A stretch of 64,000 nt of DNA from Sphingobium lactosutens (GTDB taxonomy: Bacteria > Pseudomonadota > Alphaproteobacteria > Sphingomonadales > Sphingomonadaceae). The translations under genes and the position numbers were made by a program. This document shows positions 45,138-53,896 of this stretch, one piece after another (position 1 is the stretch's first letter; each line of letters begins with the position of its first letter). The stretch spans positions 310,001-374,000 of the forward strand of contig NZ_QJQX01000054.1 of assembly GCF_013393185.1 (NCBI RefSeq). The letters are read 5' to 3'. The notes under the pieces were generated by a model, which was given only the letters and a program-made list of their open reading frames with translations, was not told the origin of the DNA and searched no databases.

Positions 45138-45968
45138 ATGCACGGCGATATCATGACCTGGCTGGTTCCGCTCGTCGCCATGCTCGGCGCCGGCCTGCTC
45201 GCCGGCTTTGCCGCGGGCATCTTCGGAATCGGCGGCGGCTTCGTCGTCGTGCCCGCGCTGCTTGTCGTGCTGCCGCTGCTCGGCGGCACGCATGACGCCA
45301 TCGCCCATGTCGCCATCGGCACGTCGGCCGCGACCATCATCGTGACCTCGATCCGCTCTCTGCTGGCCCATGCCAAGCGCGGTGCGGTCGAATTTGAGGT
45401 GCTCAAGGCGTGGGCGCCCTGGATCGTCCTGGGCTGCGGCGCAGGCGTGCTGCTTGCCGGCCATGTCAACGGCAACACGCTGAAGATGATCTTCGCGACC
45501 GGCGTTGCGCTCATGTCGCTCAACTTCCTGCTGCCCAGCGTCAGTGGCAAGGTCGTCAGCGACACCATGCCGTCGGGTATCGTTCGCATGGGCATTGCCG
45601 GGGGCCTGGGCACCTTTTCCTCGCTGCTCGGCATCGGCGGTGGCGTCATCGCGATCATGGTGATGACGCTGTGCGGCCGCACGATCCACCGCGCGATCGC
45701 GACGGCATCCGGCATCGGCACGCTGATCGCCATCCCCACCACGATCGGTTTCGCGATCATCGGTTTCGGCGAAACGGGACTGCCCTGGGGATCGCTCGGC
45801 TATATCAACGTGCCCGCGACGCTGGCGATCGCCTCCATGTCGATGCTGACCGCGCCGCTGGGGGTTGCCGCAGCGCACAGCCTGCCGGCCGGGCCGCTCA
45901 AGAAGATTTTCGGCGTCTATCTGATCGTCATCGCCGTCATCATGTTCCGAAACGCCATCAAGGCCTGA
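45138..45968 (+). CDS. TauE/SafE-family sulfite exporter-like permease
   Basis: A 276-aa inner-membrane protein with about eight segments and the duplicated TauE motif: AAGIFGIGGGFVVVPAL near residue 25 and SSLLGIGGGVIAIMVM near residue 155. Members export sulfite, sulfoacetate or other organic sulfonates. The ATG has AGGAAGGGG upstream. A 30-codon frame (45046-45138) ends by sharing a base with this start (TGATG) and might be a coupled leader. No sulfur metabolism gene is adjacent, so the substrate is open. Confidence 0.86.
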   Translation: MHGDIMTWLVPLVAMLGAGLLAGFAAGIFGIGGGFVVVPALLVVLPLLGGTHDAIAHVAIGTSAATIIVTSIRSLLAHAKRGAVEFEVLKAWAPWIVLGCGAGVLLAGHVNGNTLKMIFATGVALMSLNFLLPSVSGKVVSDTMPSGIVRMGIAGGLGTFSSLLGIGGGVIAIMVMTLCGRTIHRAIATASGIGTLIAIPTTIGFAIIGFGETGLPWGSLGYINVPATLAIASMSMLTAPLGVAAAHSLPAGPLKKIFGVYLIVIAVIMFRNAIKA

Positions 45969-45998
45969 ACACCGGCTATCCCGCTCGACTTTTCCCGC

Positions 45999-46045
45999 AA
46001 TCACCGCCAGCGACGGGCTAACAGCCTTTGTCACTGGCGGTGATT
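45999..46045. repeat. Long-loop inverted repeat before the OmpR-type regulator
   Basis: Perfect 12-base arms AATCACCGCCAG / CTGGCGGTGATT separated by 23 bases, ending 26 bases before the response regulator ATG. It may terminate the TauE transcript or be an operator of the two-component genes. Confidence 0.6.
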
Positions 46046-46071
46046 GCCTTTATGGCTAAGTCGGGAAAGTT

Positions 46072-46785
46072 ATGGCGCAGTCCGATCCGATTTCCGTTTT
46101 GCTGGTAGAGGATGATGCTGGCGCGCGCGCCAATATCGCCGCCATATTGAGTAGCGCGGGCATGCGCGTCGAACAGGCTGAGGATGGCCCGACCGGCCTG
46201 CATCGTGCGGGTAGCGGCGGACATGATGTCATCATTCTCGATCGCATGCTGCCCTATCTGTCGGGCATCGACGTCGTCACCCGCATGCGCGTCGCCGGCG
46301 TGGGTGCGCCGGTGCTGATGCTCTCCGCCCTGGGCCGCAGTGAGCATCGGGTCGAGGGGCTGGAAAGCGGCGTCGACGATTATCTCGCCAAGCCGTTCGA
46401 GCCGGACGAACTGGTCGCTCGCGTCCGCGCGCTCTGGCGACGTGCCAGCCAGCGGGGCAGCCATGACCCGGTGCTGCTGTTCGGCGATCTGGAATGCCAT
46501 GTGAAGGCGCGCACCGCCTTTCGGCAGGGGCGGCATCTGCCGCTCTCGCCCAAGGAATTCGAGCTGTTCCGCTACCTCATGGATCATGCGGGCGAGGTGG
46601 TGACGCGCGAGATGCTGCTGCGCCATGTCTGGAAACTGAGCTTCGATCCCCAGACCAATGTCGTCGATGTCAATGTCGGCCGCCTGCGCCGCAAGCTGGA
46701 GGAGGGGTTTGACAGCCCCGTCCTTGAAACCGTCTGGGGCACCGGCTATCGCCTGATCGCCCGGACCGAGCCGGCGAGTGCCTAA
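46072..46785 (+). CDS. OmpR-family response regulator
   Basis: A 237-aa regulator. Receiver: acidic pocket EDD at 13-15, phosphorylation Asp57 (IILDRMLP), Lys107 (YLAKPFEPDEL). C-terminal winged helix: LPLSPKEFELFRYLMDH and VVDVNVGRLRRKL and GTGYRL. It overlaps the kinase gene by eight bases (GTG start inside its end). Signal unknown; resembles QseB/PmrA-like pairs. Confidence 0.92.
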   Translation: MAQSDPISVLLVEDDAGARANIAAILSSAGMRVEQAEDGPTGLHRAGSGGHDVIILDRMLPYLSGIDVVTRMRVAGVGAPVLMLSALGRSEHRVEGLESGVDDYLAKPFEPDELVARVRALWRRASQRGSHDPVLLFGDLECHVKARTAFRQGRHLPLSPKEFELFRYLMDHAGEVVTREMLLRHVWKLSFDPQTNVVDVNVGRLRRKLEEGFDSPVLETVWGTGYRLIARTEPASA

Positions 46786-48127
46786 GCCCGGCCTGTTCCG
46801 GTCGGTTTTCGGCCGGGTCACGCTCTCTGCGCTCCTCGTCAGCCTCCTGTCGACGCTCGCGCTCTATCTCGTCGTGCGGCAGATCGTCGACAATGACGGC
46901 CGGGCTATGCTCGCGCGGGGGGTCGACACCGACCTTGCCGGGCTCGCTGACATCTTCGTCAGTGGCGGGCATGCGGAATTGCAGGCGCGCATGGCGGATC
47001 GCTTCGCCGTCCATCGCCAGGATGGTGAGCAGGTCTGGTATCTGCTGGCCGACGCCAATGGCCGCCGGATGGCGGGGAATCTCGACCGCTGGCCCGCCAT
47101 CGCGCCCGAAGTGTCGGAGGCGCGCTTCGTCGCCTTGCCCGGCGGGGAGCGGATGTTCGCACGGGCGACGCGGCTTGGCCCCGACGCGCGGCTGGTGGTG
47201 GGGCATAGCGACCATCGCGGCCGCGCCTTGCAGGCGCGTCTGGCCATGGCCTTCGCCACCGCCGGCGCGCTGATCGCCATGTTCAGCCTGCTCGCCGGGC
47301 ATTTTGCGGCCCGCCGCCTGCGTGAGCGGGTGGAGGCGGTCAACGCGACCTTCGCCGCGGTCCGCGCCGGCCATATCGAGGCGCGCGCGCTGGCGGTCGG
47401 AGACAGCGACGAACTGACCGAACTCGCCGTCAACACCAACGCGATGCTGGATCAGGTCGAGCGGCTGATCCAGGCGCAGCGCGCCGTATCGGACCAGACG
47501 GCGCATGAGATCCGCACGCCCCTGATGCATCTCGACACCCGCATCCTCAAGGCGATGGAGGTGACGCAGGATGAGGTGCTGCTGCGCACGCTCGAACAGT
47601 CGCGGGCGGAGATAAGGGGCGTCGTCCGGCTGCTCGATTCGCTGCTCGACATTGCGGGCACGCAGGCGATGCGCGGCGACCTGCGGGGCCTTGCCGAAAT
47701 CAACCTCAGCGACATCGCCGAAAATCTGTCAGACCTTTATGGCGCAAGCGCGGAGGAACTGGGCATCGGCTTCCATGCCCGGATCGCGCCTGGCATCCTG
47801 TTCCGCGCCGATCCGATGCAGATGATGCGGCTCCTGTCCAACCTGCTCGACAATGGCTTCAAATATGTGCCGAGCGGCGGGAATGTGTCGCTGGAACTGA
47901 CGGCGGGTCCGCGCATCGTCGTGCAGGATGACGGTCCCGGCATCCCGCTCGCCGATCGCCGCCGTATTTTCGAGCGCTATGTGCGGCTCGACGGCGCCCC
48001 CGACGGTGGCCATGGTCTTGGCCTTTCGCTTGCCTTGGCGATTGCCGAGCGGCATGAGCTTTCCCTTCATGTGGAGGATGCCGCGCCTGGCGCGCGCTTC
48101 GTCGTCCAGCCGGAGGAAGGCTCATGA
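46778..48127 (+). CDS. HAMP-type sensor histidine kinase
   Basis: A 449-aa membrane kinase: first membrane segment about residues 12-32, periplasmic loop to about 155, second segment about 160-180, HAMP, then the HisKA box TAHEIRTPL with His243 and an HATPase domain with NLLDNGFKY, DDGPGI and GLGLSLA. Starts at GTG 46778 inside the regulator gene. Its stop overlaps the next gene by ATGA (48124-48127). Confidence 0.9.
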   Translation: MPKPGLFRSVFGRVTLSALLVSLLSTLALYLVVRQIVDNDGRAMLARGVDTDLAGLADIFVSGGHAELQARMADRFAVHRQDGEQVWYLLADANGRRMAGNLDRWPAIAPEVSEARFVALPGGERMFARATRLGPDARLVVGHSDHRGRALQARLAMAFATAGALIAMFSLLAGHFAARRLRERVEAVNATFAAVRAGHIEARALAVGDSDELTELAVNTNAMLDQVERLIQAQRAVSDQTAHEIRTPLMHLDTRILKAMEVTQDEVLLRTLEQSRAEIRGVVRLLDSLLDIAGTQAMRGDLRGLAEINLSDIAENLSDLYGASAEELGIGFHARIAPGILFRADPMQMMRLLSNLLDNGFKYVPSGGNVSLELTAGPRIVVQDDGPGIPLADRRRIFERYVRLDGAPDGGHGLGLSLALAIAERHELSLHVEDAAPGARFVVQPEEGS

Positions 48128-48684
48128 TCAGGCTGCTGCTGCCCGGATTGCTCTTCACCGCCGCCCCCGGCGTCCCTGCGGCGGACCTGTTGCCCGCCGA
48201 TCCCGTGTTGCGCACCCTGATGCAGGGCGAAGCCGCGCGAACCGGCGAAGACCATGACGCGCTGCTCGACACCGCCGAATCCCTTCGGGCGCTGGGCGCC
48301 ACGCCGGCTGAAGGGCAGGAGGATCTGGCTGCGCTCTGGACGAAGGAGGCCAGCGACAAGGGCGCGACCCCGTCCAGCCTCGGTTTCCGGGGGCGGGCGC
48401 TGGGACCGGCCTATCGCCGTGCGTCGGTGGTGGCGGGTGGCAGCTTCAGCGTGCGCCAGTTGTTCCTGGGCGGGCAGCGTGCGCAGATATTGGTCGCGCC
48501 GTCGGGCGGCAGCGCGAACCTCTCGCTCCGAGTCGAGGGAGCCGATGGCGTGGCGCTGTGCAAAAAGCCGGTCGGCGGGCCGCAGATCGACTGCGCCTGG
48601 ATGCCGATCTTCACCGATCGCTACAATATCGTGATCGAAAATGGCGGTTCGGCCCCGGCCAGCTTCTATCTCGTGGTTCGCTAA
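48124..48684 (+). CDS. Exported protein of unknown function
   Basis: A 186-aa protein with a signal peptide (LLLPGLLFTAAPGVPAA). The mature part has a helical N-terminal half and a beta-rich C-terminal half (SFSVRQLFLGGQRAQILV, CAWMPIFTDRYNIVIEN). It is coupled to the sensor kinase by ATGA, so it may be a periplasmic partner or target of the two-component system. No family recognised. Confidence 0.68.
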   Translation: MIRLLLPGLLFTAAPGVPAADLLPADPVLRTLMQGEAARTGEDHDALLDTAESLRALGATPAEGQEDLAALWTKEASDKGATPSSLGFRGRALGPAYRRASVVAGGSFSVRQLFLGGQRAQILVAPSGGSANLSLRVEGADGVALCKKPVGGPQIDCAWMPIFTDRYNIVIENGGSAPASFYLVVR

Positions 48685-48856
48685 AGCAAGGTCTTAAAAT
48701 CTCCTGACAAAATCGCCAGTTGACGCGGATTTCCGCACTCGACTGGCCGCCGCACCTGCTCGCTTCGTCCATTCTGCACAGTTGTTCAGGCGCAAAAGGG
48801 GCGGGTCGGCGCGTTGTGCAGGTCATGGTTCAGATCAGCAAAGAGGAGAAGAACCC

Positions 48857-49225
48857 ATGTACCGTTCGAAGCTTTTTGCCGCCGCCCTGCTTGGCCTGGT
48901 TCCCGCCGCAGCGCTGGCGCAAAGCCCCGAAGGCCCTGTCAGCTATGAGGAACAGCTGGCGCAGGTCGAAAGCCAGCTCGTCTATCAGGCGCCGATCGCG
49001 GGCGTGGAGAATGACTATTGGTTCAACTATCAGACTGACCTTGCCGAGGCGCGCAAGGAATTGACCAAGGATCTGCGGCATTCCTCGGATGCCGAGGATA
49101 ATCGCGACGCCTGGGAGGAATATCGTTCCGAACTGGCCGATGCCCGTGGCGACTATGCCAAGGAAATGGCCGAAAAGGGCTATCCGGTCGGCGAGGTCCG
49201 CGTGCTGCCGGGCGCCGGGCGCTGA
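48857..49225 (+). CDS. Small exported protein of unknown function
   Basis: A 122-aa protein with a signal peptide (MYRSKLFAAALLGLVPAAALAQ) and a highly charged, helical mature part rich in Asp, Glu and Tyr (NYQTDLAEARKEL, DAWEEYRSELADARGDYAKE) with an internal repeat-like pattern. The ATG has AGGAG nine bases before it. A UUCG-loop terminator follows. Likely periplasmic; role unknown. Confidence 0.72.
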   Translation: MYRSKLFAAALLGLVPAAALAQSPEGPVSYEEQLAQVESQLVYQAPIAGVENDYWFNYQTDLAEARKELTKDLRHSSDAEDNRDAWEEYRSELADARGDYAKEMAEKGYPVGEVRVLPGAGR

Positions 49226-49235
49226 CAGGCGAGGA

Positions 49236-49256
49236 GGGGGCTTCGGCCCCCTTTTT
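49236..49256 (+). terminator. Rho-independent terminator with TTCG loop
   Basis: Stem GGGGGC / GCCCCC with a TTCG tetraloop, followed by TTTTT. It sits between convergent genes. Confidence 0.88.
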
Positions 49257-49268
49257 CAATCCTCTCTT

Positions 49269-50471
49269 TTAATCCGCGTCGGGATCGCGGAAGTTCAGCC
49301 GCCGCGTCACCGTATAGTCCAATACGCCGACCAGCAGATAGCTGATCCCCTGTTTTAGCAGGGTGAGGAAGGTCCGGCTGGCGCGATGCTGTTCCAGCGT
49401 GATCGCCCGACTATTGGCCACCTCGCTTGCCACAAAGGCGCGCACCGCCCTGGCGAAGTCGGCATCCTCGATCCGCAGCATTACTTCCAGATTGAGGAAC
49501 AGGCTGCGCATGTCGAAATTGGCCGAGCCGATGAAGACGGCATCGTCGATGACCAGCAGCTTCATGTGCAGCTTGCAGGGCTGATATTCGTAAATCTCGG
49601 CCTCGCGCCGCAGCAGCGGGCCGTAAAGTAGCCGCGCCGCGGCGACCGTGGCCCCATTGTCGGATTTGGCCGGCAGGATGATCCGCGCGCCCTGCCGCCC
49701 GGCCGCGCGGGCGATGCGCTTCAGCATGCCGCGTCCCGGCGAGAAATAGGCCTCGATCATGTCGACCCGCCGGGCCTGCTCCAGATCATGCTTCACCACC
49801 TGAGCCCAGGGGCTGAGCCGCCGCGTCGGGCCGCCGATCAGCCAGCGAAAGGGATCGGCCGCATCATGATGCAGCGCCGGATGCCAGCTGCGCACCATGC
49901 GCCGCAGCGTGCGGAACCGCTGCTTCTTCGTCGATACCCAGCGCCAGAGCTGCCCATACCAGCGGGTCATCGCCTCGACCTGATCGCCCTCGATCATCAG
50001 GCCCAGATCGCGCCAGCAATCCTCCGCGGGAATGCCGAAATAGCCGTCCTCGACGTTGAAGCCGCCCATCAGCAGGCGCGCTTCGTCGGCGATCGCCATC
50101 TTCTGATGGTTGCGGATCAGATAGCGGGTCGATCGCCTTGTGCCGAACCGCCCGAAATGCGCCCCGGCCGCCACCAGCGGCGCGAAGAAGCTGTCCGGCG
50201 TATGGCTCGACCCGAAGCCGTCGACCATCAGCGTCACCGCTACGCCGCGCATGCGCGCCGCGATCAGCGCGTCTCGCACCGCCGTGCCGCTGCCGTCCGC
50301 CGCGAAGATATAATAATAGAGTTTGAGGCTGTGCCGGGCATGGTCGATCAGGGCGACCAATGCGTCGCGCAGCGCCGCGCCCTCGGTAATGAGGCGCAGC
50401 TTGTTGCTGCCCAATGTGACGCGAATTTCCCCGGCATCGGCAGGGGATGGGGCGGGCTTGACGGTCGCCAT
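49269..50471 (-). CDS. PLD-family phospholipid synthase (cardiolipin synthase-like)
   Basis: A 400-aa protein with two HKD motifs: HQKMAIADEARLLMGGFN and HMKLLVIDDAVFIGSANFD, the pair that forms the phospholipase D active site. Cardiolipin synthases of this class join phosphatidylglycerol molecules at the membrane; here no N-terminal membrane segments are present, so it is of the ClsB-like short type. The ATG at 50471 is preferred to a GTG at 50507, which adds 12 residues of unlikely sequence. Confidence 0.85.
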   Translation of the reverse strand: MATVKPAPSPADAGEIRVTLGSNKLRLITEGAALRDALVALIDHARHSLKLYYYIFAADGSGTAVRDALIAARMRGVAVTLMVDGFGSSHTPDSFFAPLVAAGAHFGRFGTRRSTRYLIRNHQKMAIADEARLLMGGFNVEDGYFGIPAEDCWRDLGLMIEGDQVEAMTRWYGQLWRWVSTKKQRFRTLRRMVRSWHPALHHDAADPFRWLIGGPTRRLSPWAQVVKHDLEQARRVDMIEAYFSPGRGMLKRIARAAGRQGARIILPAKSDNGATVAAARLLYGPLLRREAEIYEYQPCKLHMKLLVIDDAVFIGSANFDMRSLFLNLEVMLRIEDADFARAVRAFVASEVANSRAITLEQHRASRTFLTLLKQGISYLLVGVLDYTVTRRLNFRDPDAD

Positions 50472-50595
50472 ATCTGCTTCATGCCTCTTTTGGCCGCGCC
50501 GCGCCACGGCTTTATGGCCTTTTCATTGACTCTGGCAAATGCCGCTGCTAGGCGCGGGGTTCACGACTTCCATTCGTTGTTTCAGGAGGCCCTAT

Positions 50596-50940
50596 TTGGC
50601 CCGCGTTACCGTCGAAGATTGCGTCGACAAGGTTACCAACCGTTTTGACCTCGTCCTGCTCGCCGCCCAGCGCGCGCGGGAGATTTCCGGCGGCGCCGAG
50701 CTGACGCTCGATCGCGACCGGGACAAAAATCCGGTCGTCGCCCTGCGCGAGATCGCGGAAGAAACGGTCATGCCCGACGACCTCCACGATTCGCTCGTCG
50801 CGTCGCTGCAGAAGGTGCAGATCGACGATGACGATACGCCGGACGAGATCGGCTCGATCGCTCAGTCGGCGGAGGCCCTGCGCCTGACCGCTGCTGCGCC
50901 GCCGCGCAACCAGAATATCGGCGGCGACTACGACGGCTGA
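50596..50940 (+). CDS. rpoZ: RNA polymerase omega subunit
   Basis: A 114-aa protein reading (M)[27 protein letters not shown], the standard omega N-terminus, with the acidic C-terminal tail usual in alphaproteobacteria. Omega aids assembly of the beta' subunit. The only start that fits is TTG at 50596, with AGGAGG seven bases before it; upstream ATGs give unlikely residues. A strong terminator follows. Confidence 0.94.
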   Translation: MARVTVEDCVDKVTNRFDLVLLAAQRAREISGGAELTLDRDRDKNPVVALREIAEETVMPDDLHDSLVASLQKVQIDDDDTPDEIGSIAQSAEALRLTAAAPPRNQNIGGDYDG

Positions 50941-50966
50941 TCGCCCGACAGGTTTGGAGAGGGAAT

Positions 50967-51008
50967 GAGGCCCGGCCCGCGCAAGCGGGACCGGGCCTCG
51001 ACCTTTTC
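50967..51008 (+). terminator. Rho-independent terminator after rpoZ
   Basis: Arms GAGGCCCGG / CCGGGCCTC continue as CCCGC / GCGGG around a GCAA loop with one bulged base, then CTTTTCT. Confidence 0.85.
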
Positions 51009-51055
51009 TGGCTAAGGGGGCCGGAAAACGGGAGTTGGTTTTCAAGAATTCAACC

Positions 51056-51136
51056 CCGTTCGCCCTGAGCTTGTCGAAGGGCCGCTCTTTCTTCTTGAAG
51101 GGAAGTAAAGGGCTTCGACAGGCTCAGCCCGAACGG
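51056..51136. repeat. REP-like inverted repeat pair
   Basis: Two copies, in opposite orientation, of the widespread proteobacterial repeat containing CCCTGAGCTTGTCGAAGGG (51063-51081) and CTTCGACAGGCTCAG (51113-51127). The arms span 51056-51083 and 51110-51136. A small dispersed intergenic element between convergent genes. Confidence 0.8.
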
Positions 51137-51219
51137 AGGTTAGAGGTAATTTTCGTTCAAAGCAGCGCTTTCATTGATAAGCGGGCGGCCCCATCAAAAG
51201 CCGTCCAGCGCTCGATAGA

Positions 51220-51576
51220 TCAGCACTTCGAATTGCGGTCGATCGCCCGGCCGGCCAACGCACCGGCGCCTGCGCCGATGATGGTGCCCGGCGCACGGTC
51301 GCCCCGGGTGTCGACGGCGCGGCCCAGCAGGGCGCCGGCAACGCCGCCCAGCAGCAGGCCGGTGGTGCCGCCCGACTTGCGGCAGCGATAGCCGCGATCG
51401 TCCCGATAGCCGCGACGGTCGGCATAATAATCGTCACGGCGACCATGATCGCCGCGATAGTGGCGCTCGCGGTTCCAGCGGCGCTCTCCATGCGCATAAG
51501 ATGCCGACGGCACGATGGCGGTCAGCGTGGCGGCGGCGACGGCGGTGGCCAAGATGGCTTTGCGGATGTTCATCAT
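51220..51576 (-). CDS. Glycine-zipper 2TM domain protein
   Basis: A 118-aa protein with signal peptide (MMNIRKAILATAVAAATLTA, cleavage near SYAHG), an Arg/Tyr/Asp-rich middle, and a glycine-zipper pair: GGTTGLLLGGVAGALLG and GTIIGAGAGALAG. Such proteins sit in the envelope and may oligomerise. GGAGGAG precedes two tandem ATGs. Confidence 0.85.
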   Translation of the reverse strand: MMNIRKAILATAVAAATLTAIVPSASYAHGERRWNRERHYRGDHGRRDDYYADRRGYRDDRGYRCRKSGGTTGLLLGGVAGALLGRAVDTRGDRAPGTIIGAGAGALAGRAIDRNSKC

Positions 51577-51966
51577 TTATCTCCTCCAGACCCGAATTAT
51601 CTGATTACAGGCGGAGATATGGCAGGGCTTCCTTGTTTCGATCCTGAACCGAACTGTTATCTGCCGTTCAGCTTGAGAAGGGCGGCATCGTTTCCGGCTT
51701 GTCCCAAGGCGCTGTCAATTTAGGATTTTTCTGATCCACCCTGTCGGATGAAGCATCACGCCACCTTATCCGCATGGCACGGCGCCGACACCAAGCTCTG
51801 TCGCGTGGCCGCCGCCTGCGTATCGCGTCGCCGTGACCCTCGTGGAGCGCGACAGGCGCGCGGACGTCGCGCCCCTGCCGCGTTTATGGTGCATTGCTGG
51901 CGCAATCGGCCCAAACCGCCCCACGACACTGTGAACTTTGGCCTGTTGCGTGGAAGGCGCGCTTTT
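51577..51966. other. Intergenic region between ung and the glycine-zipper gene
   Basis: About 390 bases, with the promoter of the glycine-zipper gene presumably in the AT-rich part near 51590-51730. No hairpin, RNA gene or convincing frame noticed. Confidence 0.4.
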
Positions 51967-52677
51967 CTACAGCATCGCCTTCTGGTCTGCGCCGATCGCT
52001 GGCAAGGCCCAGTCGATCGGCCCGCGGCCCTTGGCTTCCAGAAAATCATTGGCCTTGGAAAAGGGGCGCGACCCCAGGAACCCGTTATGCGCGGACAGCG
52101 GGGAAGGGTGCGCCGACTTGATCACCAGATGCCGGCTCTGGTCGATGAATCCACCCTTGCGCTGGGCATAGGCGCCCCAGAGCAGGAACACGACCGGCTC
52201 TTCCTTTTGCGCGACCAGCCGCACGATCGAATCGGTAAAGGTCTCCCAGCCCTTGCCCTGATGCGACGCGGCGCGGCCCATCTCGACCGTCAGCACGCTG
52301 TTCAGCAGGAGCACGCCCTGCTTGGCCCAATGCTCCAGAAAGCCATGGCGCGCCGGCGCGATGCCCAGGTCCGCCTGCATTTCCTTGTAGATATTGACCA
52401 GCGACGGCGGCGTGCGCACGCCCGGCTGCACCGAGAAGCACAGACCATGCGCCTGCCCCTCGCCATGATAGGGGTCTTGTCCCAGGATCACCGCCTTGAC
52501 CTCATCCAGTGGGGTCAGGTCCAGTGCGCGAAAATATTCGCTGCCCTTGGGAAAGATGCGTTTCCCAGCCGCCTTTTCGTCCTGCAAAAAACCCTTGAGC
52601 GCCTGCATGTGCGGGGCGGCGAATTGGTCGGCCAGCGGAAGGCGCCAGCTTTCGTGCAGCTTGATCGTGTCGCTCAT
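51967..52677 (-). CDS. ung: Uracil-DNA glycosylase, family 1
   Basis: A 236-aa enzyme that removes uracil from DNA as the first step of base-excision repair. Catalytic GQDPYHG with Asp68 at residues 66-72, the uracil-binding [10 protein letters not shown], and the leucine-loop HPSPLSAH near residue 194. Full family length. Divergent from the beta-lactamase-like gene, with the duplicated palindromes between. Confidence 0.95.
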   Translation of the reverse strand: MSDTIKLHESWRLPLADQFAAPHMQALKGFLQDEKAAGKRIFPKGSEYFRALDLTPLDEVKAVILGQDPYHGEGQAHGLCFSVQPGVRTPPSLVNIYKEMQADLGIAPARHGFLEHWAKQGVLLLNSVLTVEMGRAASHQGKGWETFTDSIVRLVAQKEEPVVFLLWGAYAQRKGGFIDQSRHLVIKSAHPSPLSAHNGFLGSRPFSKANDFLEAKGRGPIDWALPAIGADQKAML

Positions 52678-52685
52678 GGTGCCGG

Positions 52686-52762
52686 TGATGGTCCGGCCGG
52701 ACCATCACGTCAACCATGGAGGAACTGATGGTCCGGCCGGACCATCACGTCAACCATGGAGG
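52686..52762. repeat. Tandem 37-base repeat with 20-base palindromes
   Basis: Two identical 37-base units (52686-52722, 52726-52762) repeated at a 40-base interval. Each contains the perfect palindrome GATGGTCCGGCCGGACCATC (52687-52706 and 52727-52746) and an ATGGAGG. They lie between divergent ung and the beta-lactamase-like gene, as a regulator-binding array would. Confidence 0.9.
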
Positions 52763-52799
52763 CTTGCCATGGCCGCCGCATTGCGCGAGGGAGATCGCC

Positions 52800-53858
52800 A
52801 TGCCGCAATTGTCCCGTTCCTCTGCCTGGCTGGCCGCGCTTGGCCTGTTCTTCACCCCGCTCCCCAGCGCCGACGCCTTCGGCCCGCCGCCCAAGCCGCT
52901 GGTGCAACAGACGGCGGAAGCGAAATTGCTGGCCGAGTTCGAGCGCTTCGCCACGCTCTCGGACGGCACGGTCGGGATCGCGGTGCGCGACCTCCAGACC
53001 GGCGAGACGCAAAGCCTCAACGGCGACACGCTGTTCCCGATGGCCAGCGCCTACAAGGTCGCGGTGGCGGGGCGCATCTTTGCGCTAGTCGATGCGGGCG
53101 AATTGCGACTGGACGACCAGTTGGCGCTCGACCCGGCGCTGGCGAGCGAGGGCGGTATCGCCTGGATGTTCTCGCGTCCCGGCGCCAGCCTTTCGGTCGA
53201 CCGGCTGCTCGAACTGATGCTCCAGAGGAGCGATAATAATGCGACCGACGTGCTGGTCGCGCGGGCGGGCGGGCCGCAGGCGATCACCGCGTTCGTGACC
53301 AGGCTGGGTGTCACCGGCCTGCGCGTCGACAGCGACACCGCGCATCTTCTCTACCGCGCCATGGGCATCCACCCCATGTCTGGCAGTTTCCGCCAGAATG
53401 CCGATGCCGCGCGCCGCGCCAATCCGCTGCTCGTCACCCGCGACATTCGCGACCTGCCCAATATCGACTTCGCGATGGAGCCGGAGGACACGTCCACGCC
53501 CAAGGCGATGCTCGACCTCATCACCGCTTATGAATCGGGCCGCGCCCTGTCGGCCGCCAGCACTCAGCGCCTCTTCACGATTATGGCGCATTGCGAGACG
53601 GGCAAGGCCCGGATCGTGGGCATGTTGCCGCCCGGCACCGCCGTCGCGCACAAGACCGGCTCGCTTAACGGCACCGGCAATGACGTCGGCATCGTCCGCC
53701 TGCCCGATGGTCGCCGTTTCGCCGTCGTCGCCTTCGTCATGAAGGACAACAAGGGCCATGTCGCGCGCGATCGCGTGATCGCCGAAGGCGCGCGCGCCGC
53801 CTATGATTATTTCCTCTACGCTCCCGAAAGAGCCCACGGCCTGACGCATAAGTCTTAA
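52800..53858 (+). CDS. Class A beta-lactamase-like serine hydrolase
   Basis: A 352-aa exported protein; signal peptide to about residue 25 (ALGLFFTPLPSADA). Motifs in order: SxxK as S83-A-Y-K86, SDN at 144-146, and KTG at 285-287. The omega-loop region reads MEPEDTSTP at 226-234, where the usual E-x-x-L-N with the general base Glu166 is not evident. It may be a beta-lactamase of an unusual branch or a related peptidase. The ATG at 52800 has GAGGGAG before it; a longer frame starts inside the tandem repeat. Confidence 0.82.
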   Translation: MPQLSRSSAWLAALGLFFTPLPSADAFGPPPKPLVQQTAEAKLLAEFERFATLSDGTVGIAVRDLQTGETQSLNGDTLFPMASAYKVAVAGRIFALVDAGELRLDDQLALDPALASEGGIAWMFSRPGASLSVDRLLELMLQRSDNNATDVLVARAGGPQAITAFVTRLGVTGLRVDSDTAHLLYRAMGIHPMSGSFRQNADAARRANPLLVTRDIRDLPNIDFAMEPEDTSTPKAMLDLITAYESGRALSAASTQRLFTIMAHCETGKARIVGMLPPGTAVAHKTGSLNGTGNDVGIVRLPDGRRFAVVAFVMKDNKGHVARDRVIAEGARAAYDYFLYAPERAHGLTHKS

Positions 53859-53896
53859 CAGAGGCGATGTGGGTCATTACGCTGGCGGCAGAGAGG

